Part shown: piece after piece, positions 13,411 to 19,510 of the stretch
Layout: each line of letters opens with the position of its first letter
How positions within the stretch are numbered: position 1 is the stretch's first letter
DNA from: an uncultured Porphyromonadaceae bacterium
Lineage (GTDB): Bacteria; Bacteroidota; Bacteroidia; Bacteroidales; Muribaculaceae
Direction: 5' to 3'
NCBI GenBank assembly: GCA_900550645.1
Contig: URTA01000050.1
Span: forward strand, 1-19,510
DNA: 19,510 nucleotides
Position numbers and translations under genes: made by a program
Notes under the pieces: generated by a model
Told to the model about the DNA's origin: nothing
Databases searched by the model: none
The model's input: the letters and a program-made list of their open reading frames with translations, nothing else

Positions 13411-13812
13411 ATGATTGAAATAAGTAACGAGAGAATTATCGAGGCACTTGCAGCGGAGAGTGCCGCAGAGTGTTTCTATGCCCGCCGTCCGGGCGACGAG
13501 GGGAAGCGTCCGCCGCTGGTTTCCGCCAGCCGTCTGCCGCTGCTGCGTCGCCACATCAGCTATGCCTGTGTGCGGCTTGCCGACCGCCTGTCGGCGTGGT
13601 CTGACACTGCTGTCTATGACGGCTCGGCACTGCGCGTCTCGCTGAAAAGCGAGCATGCCGCCCGTGAGGCTGCCGTATCCACGGAGATTGAGGAGTACCT
13701 CGCCGCCGACCTGTGGACGCAGGTGGCGGCAGGGGAATTTCCCGAGGCGGCACAGCGAGCTGCTGCACGGCGCGATGCCGCCATTGACCACCTGCTTGCC
13801 TCGCTGGTGTGA
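13411..13812 (+). CDS. Small protein of unknown function, phage-like appearance
   Basis: A 133-residue, Ala/Arg/Glu-rich soluble protein. It starts MIEISNERIIEALAAESA, has a middle rich in Arg and Leu (LPLLRRHISYACVRLADRL), and ends in a helical segment with EIEEYLAADLWTQV. The pattern resembles small structural-module proteins of Bacteroides prophages, but this is an impression from sequence style, not a match. ATG 13411 is chosen over 13372, which would translate the peptidase promoter. It diverges from the C1 peptidase gene with 67 nt between starts and ends 2 nt before the convergent rsmA stop. No own promoter recognised. Confidence 0.6.
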   Translation: MIEISNERIIEALAAESAAECFYARRPGDEGKRPPLVSASRLPLLRRHISYACVRLADRLSAWSDTAVYDGSALRVSLKSEHAAREAAVSTEIEEYLAADLWTQVAAGEFPEAAQRAAARRDAAIDHLLASLV

Positions 13813-13814
13813 GG

Positions 13815-14594
13815 TCAGAGGCGGTTGGTGATGTCGATGAACTCCTCCACGGAGAGCTGCTCGGGGCGTTTCTGCAATATGGGGTCGCCGCCGAGGGTGC
13901 TGCCTGGCGACATGAGGCCGGCAAGGGAGTTGCGCAGCGTCTTGCGGCGCATGCCGAACGATGTTTTGACTACCGTCTTGAATTTTCGCTCGTCGCAGCC
14001 CAGGATTGTGCGTGTGTTGCGCGTCAGGCGTATCACGCCGCTCTTGACCTTGGGGGGCGGCGCGAACACGTTCTCGTCAACGGTGAACAGGTATTCGCAG
14101 TCATACCACGCCTGCAGCAGCACGGAGAGTATGCCGTAGACCTTTGACCCGGGGGCGGCGCAGATGCGCTGTGCCACCTCGCGCTGTAGCATGCCGGCTA
14201 CGACTGGGATATGCTCGCGAAGTTCGAGCACCTTGAAGAATATCTGCGACGAGATATTGTAGGGGTAGTTGCCGATGACCATAAACTGCTCGGGGTAAAT
14301 CTTGCACAAGTCGAGGCGGAGGAAGTCGTCGGCGACTACGGGCAGCTGCGGATATGCGTGTACGAGGTATTCGACGCTCTCTCCGTCGAGTTCGATGGCG
14401 GTGAGCTGCGAATGTTCGGGTATGAGGAACTGCGTCAGCACGCCCGTCCCGGGACCCACCTCGATGACCGGCAGTGGGGCGTATTCGCTGCCGACGGCGT
14501 CGGCGGAGATGGTGTCGGCGATGCGGTGAGCCACGTTCATGTCGGTCAGGAAATGCTGCCCGAGAGCTTTTTTGGGTCTTACTGGTGTCGGCAT
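13815..14594 (-). CDS. rsmA: 16S rRNA (adenine-N6,N6)-dimethyltransferase
   Basis: RsmA (KsgA) uses SAM to dimethylate two adjacent adenines (A1518/A1519 in E. coli numbering) in the 3'-terminal helix of 16S rRNA, a late step of 30S assembly. The 259 residues are the usual length. GQHFLTD is at 12-18, SAM motif I EVGPGTG at 45-51, and catalytic motif IV NYPYN at 109-113. GMLQREVAQRI and the C-terminal helical domain follow. The ATG at 14594 gives the canonical N-terminus; the upstream extension to 14681 would read through a terminator hairpin. No clear promoter was found between that hairpin and the gene. Confidence 0.96.
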   Translation of the reverse strand: MPTPVRPKKALGQHFLTDMNVAHRIADTISADAVGSEYAPLPVIEVGPGTGVLTQFLIPEHSQLTAIELDGESVEYLVHAYPQLPVVADDFLRLDLCKIYPEQFMVIGNYPYNISSQIFFKVLELREHIPVVAGMLQREVAQRICAAPGSKVYGILSVLLQAWYDCEYLFTVDENVFAPPPKVKSGVIRLTRNTRTILGCDERKFKTVVKTSFGMRRKTLRNSLAGLMSPGSTLGGDPILQKRPEQLSVEEFIDITNRL

Positions 14595-14637
14595 AATTAA
14601 TGTGTCGGTTTCCGGTAGATATGTGTCTGTAAATGAG

Positions 14638-14680
14638 TGTGCCGTAATCCTGATGACCAGCAATTCGGGATTACGGCACA
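14638..14680 (-). terminator. 13-bp stem terminator after the fimbrial locus
   Basis: TGTGCCGTAATCC (14638-14650) and GGATTACGGCACA (14668-14680) are perfectly complementary, with a 17-nt loop. It lies 34 nt after the stop of the 719-residue gene. The T run behind it is poor on the minus strand (CTCATTTAC) and better on the plus strand (TTTATTAT), so it may also be a stabilising 3' end. Confidence 0.65.
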
Positions 14681-14714
14681 TTTATTATACGCGCCGAGGG
14701 CTGTAATTATTGTA

Positions 14715-16874
14715 TCACCGTCGGCGGACGGCGCGTATGCGCCTACTGGTCATTCGCGGCGAGGAGTAAGCCGAGCCGTTCCATGCGTAAGCCGACACGT
14801 TGTCCCCCAGCGCGGTGGAAGTCCAGTAGTCGCCGTCGATTGGAGTGCAGCCATCGCCGAAGTTCAGGCTGCGGACAGTTGAGAACTGGCTTGTTGCCGG
14901 CAGATACCAGTTGATTTCGTCGGCAGTCAGCTGCTTGACCGTATATGACGTTTCACCCATGTATGATTTGGATACTATCCGGAACTTGTTCTTTCGCAGA
15001 CAGATGCCAGCGGCATAATCAGCAACGGAAATATTTGTGCCGGATTCACTCTCGATGACAAAGCCCTCGTTTTTCAGCCATTCCTCCGTGCTGAGCGTGT
15101 TCCCCCCAGAGAATGTATACAGTGCGTATGTGTTGGCAAGGCCGTCGGAAAACGAACCTGCGCCAGTGACATTGTTAGCCTTGGAATAGTCGAGTGTCAC
15201 GCGCATATAGTCTCTTTTGCCTACTTTCGGAGCAGATTCAACTTTGATAAATGGGGGGTATTGGATAGGTGTTCCGAAAAATGGAATGTCGTTGCCGGAC
15301 AGGGCAAGCTGCATCTTGATGAGCCAGGCTTTAATGCCGCCCATGGTGCTGGCGCTGCGGTATGTCACCTTGCGGTCCCAGAGGAAGCCGTAGGGGAACT
15401 CCTTCGCTTCGTTCACGTCCTCCTCGATGTCCTCCCAGCCGATGCCGCTTGCATCCCAGTTGGGGTGGTGCTGGATTATGGACCATTTCTCGTGCTTCTT
15501 CTCGGCATAGGCCACGTTGGGATATTTCGTCGGGTACAGCTCGAGCGTTATGGGGATGTCGTTGTCTGTGGCATTTTCCTCGAGAAACAGGTATACCGTA
15601 GCTGCCGAATTGACACCTGTGACTTTGCGCGACCTTACAGCCGTAATGCCCTGCGATTTGCAGTATTCTTTGTAGTTGTCGTCATCCTCGAGCCAGTATC
15701 CCGATTTTTCGTAAGGTGTCAGCGAGCCGTATTTAAGCGTCGCGCTCTCCGGACCTTCCACTATTTCGAGCGTCCAGCCGCCGTCGCGGTACAAGCCGCC
15801 CGAAGTGACCGAAATGGGGATGATGCTGTAGTGTGCGTCTGCATGGTGGGTGTTGTGCGTGGCAAAATACAGTTCATATTCCGGGGTGATGCTGAGAACG
15901 TATGTGTGCGTCTGCCCCATCTGCCATTCGCCGCCAAGGTCTGCGGAGAGAGTATAAGTCAGCTTGCGCACTGTGTCATAATACTTTACGGTCATCTTGA
16001 CGGCTGATTTCGTGCCAGCTGAACCGAGCTGCTGCGGCAGCATCAGGAGCGTGTTGTCGCCGCCGAGTATTTCCTGCCCTTCCTCGCCGGTTACGGCGGT
16101 GTTAGGAGAGACAGTGTATGTGCCGGTCTTGCCGAAACCCTCCCAAGATCCGCCTTTCATGTCGTATGTGGCAGAGGAGTATACATTCTCAAAAGTGACG
16201 CTCTGCAGCGTGCCGGCGGGCATGGTCTTGCCTGTCTTTATTTTGACGGCAGAGAGCAAGTGCCGGAATGTCAGCGGTACGGCGGGGTGTTTCTCGTCCG
16301 CCTTGTGCATGACACTGTTGGCGGCAAACATCAGGTCTGACTGGTTGGCGACATTTTCGGGAACAATATACGACAACGTCCTGTCGCCGGGAGAAGTCGG
16401 CTGCCGCAAGCCCTCTGCATCAGCCGGCGCGACGGCGTAGAAGTCGAAGTCCAAGTCACGGTTGGGCCAGAAATATACGTTGTCCGAATAATATGTGCTG
16501 CCGCCGTTGCGGTATTTTTCGCCGTCAATGTAGAATTTCTCCGTGCCGCCGTCATCGACGTAAGCATAGCAGTCGAAGTCTGCCAATCCTTTCGGGTCAG
16601 TCACCTGCGAGCCGCGTGTTGCGGCACCGCCCGTGTCGATGCCGTCCACAGTCTCCATACGCATACAGAGAGTGTCTGCGCTCTCGCTGCTGCGCAGTAC
16701 ATACTGCCGCCCGTCAGAGCGCGTTTCGCCATAGTGGGTTGTTTCTCCCTGCCGGAAGCAGATGCGGTCAGAGGCATTGCTGCTTTCAGAGGGTATGTCG
16801 TCACTCGCGCATGATGCGAGGACAATCATAGCGACAGCACACAATCCATTGATATAGAATTTGTTATAGTTCAT
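14715..16874 (-). CDS. Fimbrillin-like lipoprotein with FISUMP-like C-terminal domain, candidate tip subunit
   Basis: A 719-residue lipoprotein. The signal peptide ends at Cys22 (LASC). The N-terminal third is fimbrillin-like (Mfa-like family): ATRGSQVTDP near Arg87 is a possible protease maturation site, and PLTFRHLLSAVKIKTG at about 200-215 is the family core strand. A middle beta-rich region (about 340-600) follows. The C-terminus, about 650-719 (WYLPATSQFSTVRSLNFGDG ... YWTSTALG ... RIRAVRR), resembles the FISUMP/DUF1566 fold, related to C-type-lectin-like modules. In FimA-type pili, large accessory fimbrillins with extra domains cap the fibre and bind ligands, so a tip adhesin role is inferred. 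It is the last gene of the locus, 149 nt after the fimbrillin. Confidence 0.82.
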   Translation of the reverse strand: MNYNKFYINGLCAVAMIVLASCASDDIPSESSNASDRICFRQGETTHYGETRSDGRQYVLRSSESADTLCMRMETVDGIDTGGAATRGSQVTDPKGLADFDCYAYVDDGGTEKFYIDGEKYRNGGSTYYSDNVYFWPNRDLDFDFYAVAPADAEGLRQPTSPGDRTLSYIVPENVANQSDLMFAANSVMHKADEKHPAVPLTFRHLLSAVKIKTGKTMPAGTLQSVTFENVYSSATYDMKGGSWEGFGKTGTYTVSPNTAVTGEEGQEILGGDNTLLMLPQQLGSAGTKSAVKMTVKYYDTVRKLTYTLSADLGGEWQMGQTHTYVLSITPEYELYFATHNTHHADAHYSIIPISVTSGGLYRDGGWTLEIVEGPESATLKYGSLTPYEKSGYWLEDDDNYKEYCKSQGITAVRSRKVTGVNSAATVYLFLEENATDNDIPITLELYPTKYPNVAYAEKKHEKWSIIQHHPNWDASGIGWEDIEEDVNEAKEFPYGFLWDRKVTYRSASTMGGIKAWLIKMQLALSGNDIPFFGTPIQYPPFIKVESAPKVGKRDYMRVTLDYSKANNVTGAGSFSDGLANTYALYTFSGGNTLSTEEWLKNEGFVIESESGTNISVADYAAGICLRKNKFRIVSKSYMGETSYTVKQLTADEINWYLPATSQFSTVRSLNFGDGCTPIDGDYWTSTALGDNVSAYAWNGSAYSSPRMTSRRIRAVRRR

Positions 16875-16900
16875 TTAGAGTTGTGTTTTGATAGTATAGT

Positions 16901-16971
16901 GCCAGCCGTTCAGTAAGTTAGATGCTGGCTCTTGGTGGTGGGTACAGGGAGATGTCGCGCTCCCTGCACCC
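16901..16971 (-). promoter_or_regulatory. Two hairpins before the 719-residue gene
   Basis: In the minus-strand transcript GGGTGCAGGGAG (16971-16960) pairs over 12 bp, one G-U, with CTCCCTGTACCC (16951-16940). Further on, GCCAGC (16929-16924) pairs with GCTGGC (16906-16901). No T tract follows the first stem, so it is not a classic terminator. Pausing, processing or mRNA stabilisation is more likely. Confidence 0.6.
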
Positions 16972-16990
16972 TATTGGGAATTCTTGTTAT

Positions 16991-17023
16991 GACAATTCTG
17001 TCACGGGTTTTGCCCGCATTGTC
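16991..17023 (-). promoter_or_regulatory. Hairpin directly after the fimbrillin stop codon
   Basis: GACAAT (17023-17018) pairs with ATTGTC (16996-16991) and encloses CGGG/CCCG. It starts at the base after the TAA. No U run follows. It probably protects the 3' end of the fimbrillin message. Confidence 0.55.
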
Positions 17024-18040
17024 TTATCGAGTCTGGTTCTGATAGAGGTTGCGGTCAGTGAAATCTGTCCAGTTCTCAACCTCGGTGACATCAAACAAGA
17101 TAGGATAGAGCTTGTCGCCTGGGTTGATGTTGTTCTCGTTGAGTTCGGCAACGATGTTGTAGCTCTTGCCCATTTCCATTTCAAACGGCTGAATAAGAAC
17201 TTCTGTGTGGTGGTATTCTCCGGCTGAAACATCACCGAAGTATACCTCGATTGTGAAATCGACGTGCCACTGGTGGGGGTGATCTGCATCAGTCGGGATG
17301 AGGTATTTCGTGCCTGTTGATGCGCTGTTGTTGATTGCAATCTGGCCGGCGTGGTTGTCGAAGCCGAGGCGGAACGAAGTCTCACCAGCCAAGTCATTCC
17401 ATGCAGGATTCTCAGCCATCATGTCGATTTTGCCCTTAGAGTGAGCGTCTGTGATGACAACATCCTTGACAACAAGCTTGGCGTTGTTGTTCTTCAGGCC
17501 GTTCTTGAATGTGAATTTCACACGTGAAAGGAGATGCTGGAATGTGAGTCCGACTTTTGCCATAGCGGCAGGGTTGTCGCATACGATTTTCGGGTTCCAG
17601 GCGTAGAGGAGATCCTGCTCGCCGTTAGCAGCCTCGTTGTCGAATGTGATTGTGCCGGCACCGTGCATCTCCTGTGAGGGGACTGCACCGTCTGTTGTCG
17701 GGGTGAATGTCCAGTGTGCGTCAGTTGCCGGGGCGATTGAAGTGAAGTAGTATGTGTTGCCGGCTACCCAGTACTGGAGGTTGTCGTATGTCCATGCGCC
17801 GGCATTGTTGTACACACGCTCGCCGTCGAAGAGTGTACCTGTGGGGTTGTTGATGAAGCCCCATACCTTGAAGTCCTGGAGGTTGGCTGCTGTCAGGTCG
17901 GTTGCACGTGTGGAGTTGTTGACAAACACGTTGTCAAATGAGATTGCGTTGCCCTTGGGCATCTCGACAGTCTCGTCGTTGGAGCAGGAAGCAGTCAGCA
18001 GTGCTGCGGCTGCGATGCCCATAACCATGATCTGTTTCAT
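17024..18040 (-). CDS. Fimbrillin family lipoprotein, probable major pilin
   Basis: A 338-residue Mfa/FimA-type fimbrillin. The signal peptide ends with LTASC (Cys19), so the precursor is lipidated. NNSTRATDL at 41-49 holds Arg45, where trypsin-like cleavage would free the first strand for donor-strand polymerisation, as in P. gingivalis FimA/Mfa1 (family knowledge). LTFQHLLSRVKFTF at 165-178 is the conserved core. The C-terminal strand PILFDVTEVENWTDF is typical. It follows the DUF5119 gene after 67 nt and precedes the candidate tip gene. The 3' hairpins suggest its mRNA segment accumulates more than the downstream gene's, as expected for a structural subunit. Family is firm; major rather than minor subunit is inferred. 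Confidence 0.88.
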   Translation of the reverse strand: MKQIMVMGIAAAALLTASCSNDETVEMPKGNAISFDNVFVNNSTRATDLTAANLQDFKVWGFINNPTGTLFDGERVYNNAGAWTYDNLQYWVAGNTYYFTSIAPATDAHWTFTPTTDGAVPSQEMHGAGTITFDNEAANGEQDLLYAWNPKIVCDNPAAMAKVGLTFQHLLSRVKFTFKNGLKNNNAKLVVKDVVITDAHSKGKIDMMAENPAWNDLAGETSFRLGFDNHAGQIAINNSASTGTKYLIPTDADHPHQWHVDFTIEVYFGDVSAGEYHHTEVLIQPFEMEMGKSYNIVAELNENNINPGDKLYPILFDVTEVENWTDFTDRNLYQNQTR

Positions 18041-18107
18041 AGAAAAATGAATTAAGGTGTTAGTTGATGTTTGATTTATGTGTTTATTGTATTGTCAAGT
18101 ATCTGTG

Positions 18108-19175
18108 TCAGAAAGAGATGGGGATGTCCTCATATTCGCCCCAGCCGTCCACGTCCACGTCGAAGCCTCCGGAGCCGCCCTTGCCGTCGTCGTCCGAAAT
18201 CTCTATGCCGCCGACGCGTATCACGCCGCCGTGAGGCTGGTGCAGCAGCTGGTCGGTAACGTCGTAGTCGAATGACAGCACCTTGCCGTTGCGCAGGCGT
18301 ATCTCCACGTTCAGCGCGTACCGCCGCCCGCTGCCGTTGCCGCCGTCAGAGCGGTAGTGGCTGTTGGGCCAGCCCGGCGCGCCGAAGCTCAGCACGCTCG
18401 CCTCTGCCCCGAAGCCCGTCACCTCCGCGTCGAAGATCACAGTCGCGCTCTCGTCCGTCGTGCTGCCGTCCGTCAGGTATACGCCCCTGGCCATGCCCGC
18501 CAGCGCGCCGCGTGCCAGCGCAACGTACTCCTGCCCTTTCTCTACCTCGATGCGGACGTAGTACGTGTACGTCAGCGGCGTGAGCAGGACTTTCAGGGGC
18601 ATGGGGTCTATCGTCTTGCAGGGGACGTAGCCTGTCACCGACGCGCCGTACAGCATGTCGGGGGGTGTGACCGTCACCTCGTCAGTGCCGTCGCTGCTGC
18701 CGAACATGCTCCCCTTGTAGCTCGGGCGTGTCCGCGTGCGCGTGGTCGCCGTGGCAGTGGCCGTCGAGTTCAGGTCGTTGAACACGATGTATTCCGTGTC
18801 GTTGTTGTACAGCAGCATGTCGTTGCTCCCGTCCGCCAGCGGCACGCCGCCGCCGTGTACGTCCATGTTGTAGGTGCGCGGGATGTCGTTCTCGTTGTAG
18901 ACGACCGTGCGCAGGCCTTTGGGCAGCGCGGGGTTCAGGCTCCCGTAGCTGAAGCCGAACTCCCCGGGCCATGCCGCCTCCCAGTCAGTGCCGCCCTCGG
19001 TATGGTACTCCCACCGCTGCTCGTAGCCGGCGACGATCTCCACGCGGTTGCGCAGCGCGTGCGGCTCGTGGTCCTCGCACAGCTCCTTGTGCTCGCAGCT
19101 GCACAGCGACAGGGCTGCAATGGCGGCCAGCAAGGCCGTGTGCTTGAATCTCGTGAAAGTGCCTTGCCGTCTCAT
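18108..19175 (-). CDS. DUF5119 lipoprotein of the fimbrial locus
   Basis: A 355-residue lipoprotein. The signal peptide ends LSLCSC with the lipid-acceptor at Cys27, followed by EHKELC, the usual start of DUF5119 proteins. A beta-rich region contains a low-complexity Thr/Ala/Arg stretch (STATATATTRTRTRPS, about residues 136-151), and the tail is acidic (DDDGKGGSGGFDVDVDGWGE). DUF5119 genes are known neighbours of fimbrillin genes in Bacteroidales, probably as anchor or assembly components in the outer membrane. The ATG overlaps the DUF3575 stop (ATGA, 19175-19172), so the two are coupled. The DNA is notably GC-rich compared with the following fimbrillin gene. Confidence 0.85.
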   Translation of the reverse strand: MRRQGTFTRFKHTALLAAIAALSLCSCEHKELCEDHEPHALRNRVEIVAGYEQRWEYHTEGGTDWEAAWPGEFGFSYGSLNPALPKGLRTVVYNENDIPRTYNMDVHGGGVPLADGSNDMLLYNNDTEYIVFNDLNSTATATATTRTRTRPSYKGSMFGSSDGTDEVTVTPPDMLYGASVTGYVPCKTIDPMPLKVLLTPLTYTYYVRIEVEKGQEYVALARGALAGMARGVYLTDGSTTDESATVIFDAEVTGFGAEASVLSFGAPGWPNSHYRSDGGNGSGRRYALNVEIRLRNGKVLSFDYDVTDQLLHQPHGGVIRVGGIEISDDDGKGGSGGFDVDVDGWGEYEDIPISF

Positions 19176-19510
19176 CTCTCACCTCCTTTCCTGCGGTTGT
19201 AGTTGTCACAGCCGATGAGCCAGACAAGTGAGATCTCGGCTTTGGTCGGGCCGAACCAGTGCCGCTGCTTGGTGGCCTGCCATACGTAGCAGCCGTCAAC
19301 AGGGCGGTATTCCTGGTACTCGCCGGTGAGATAGCCCACGCCGAGCGTGAAGTCGATGTTGAAGCGCTTGGCCACGGGGAGCGAGTAGCCGTATTCGAGG
19401 CCCACGCCCCAGTTCATCTTGTCCCAGAGCGTCCCCCCGGGCTTGCCGCCCAGGCAGCCCTTGCCGCCCCACTCGAAGTCGTAGGTGAGTATCTGCCCGT
19501 ACACGCCGAG
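19172..19510 (-). CDS. DUF3575 outer-membrane protein, N-terminus cut by window edge
   Basis: About 112 C-terminal residues are visible and the frame stays open to the window edge, so an apparent GTG at 19504 is internal. Alternating hydrophobic/polar strands (WGVGLEYGYSLPVAKRFNID, FTLGVGYLTGEYQEY) and the ending KAEISLVWLIG fit the DUF3575 family of small beta-barrel outer-membrane proteins. This family opens many Bacteroidales fimbrial loci. It overlaps the DUF5119 start by 4 nt and is the first visible gene of the operon; the promoter lies outside the window. Role in pilus anchoring or biogenesis is inferred from context. Confidence 0.85.
   Translation of the reverse strand, partial: LGVYGQILTYDFEWGGKGCLGGKPGGTLWDKMNWGVGLEYGYSLPVAKRFNIDFTLGVGYLTGEYQEYRPVDGCYVWQATKQRHWFGPTKAEISLVWLIGCDNYNRRKGGER

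Noticed and set aside
15261..16007. Plus-strand frame opposite the 719-residue fimbrillin-like gene
   Set aside because: Antisense shadow; the minus frame has signal peptide, lipobox and family motifs.
18357..19202. Long plus-strand frame opposite DUF5119
   Set aside because: Shadow created by GC-rich coding DNA; Val/Arg/Ala-rich with no motif.
1..19510. CRISPR array, insertion sequence or integrase
   Set aside because: No regularly spaced repeats, and no transposase or recombinase motifs were found on either strand.

Overview
The window looks like a chromosomal segment of a Bacteroidales bacterium, most like the gut family Muribaculaceae (inference). The evidence is repeated Bacteroidetes-type -7 elements (TAnnTTTG, several with an upstream TTG/TTTG at 18-22 nt), no clear Shine-Dalgarno sequences, and typical Bacteroidales families: fimbrillin, DUF5119 and DUF3575 lipoproteins/barrels, an S8-type C-terminal region with a sorting-like tail, and a secreted PepC-like peptidase. 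Coding DNA is mostly GC-rich; the gene cut by the left edge is clearly AT-rich. Layout, left to right. (1) A partial AT-rich secreted protein of unknown function (minus). (2) A minus-strand operon of radical SAM protein, LD-carboxypeptidase and D-aminoacyl-tRNA deacylase. It diverges from recA, whose promoter and leader hold a perfect 36-bp palindrome; recA ends in a bidirectional terminator. (3) A minus-strand pair: a small two-helix membrane protein and an AAA+ ATPase of the Walker/winged-helix/PD-(D/E)XK type. Three alternating copies of a 13-14 bp motif lie just upstream of the ATPase promoter. (4) An N-terminally truncated S8-peptidase-like fragment, then gapA (both minus). gapA diverges from mscL, and mscL overlaps an acyltransferase gene whose end runs antisense into a tRNA-Arg(CCT). 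(5) About 1.1 kb without a credible protein gene (10595-11734). It is rich in hairpins, with a candidate rod-shaped structured RNA, a candidate small RNA with promoter and terminator, and a pair of mutually exclusive hairpins ending in a terminator. (6) Two small orphan genes of phage-like appearance flank a secreted C1 (PepC-like) peptidase, followed by rsmA/ksgA. (7) A minus-strand fimbrial locus reaches the right edge: DUF3575 outer-membrane protein (partial), DUF5119 lipoprotein, a fimbrillin, and a 719-residue fimbrillin-like protein with a FISUMP-like C-terminal domain (candidate tip subunit). Three hairpins between the last two genes suggest differential expression of pilin and tip. Housekeeping functions (recA, gapA, rsmA, dtd, mscL, tRNA) are interspersed with surface and accessory functions. 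The best candidates for undescribed biology are non-coding: the recA palindrome, the triple motif at the ATPase promoter, the symmetric gapA/mscL promoter pair, and the structured intergenic region near the tRNA.
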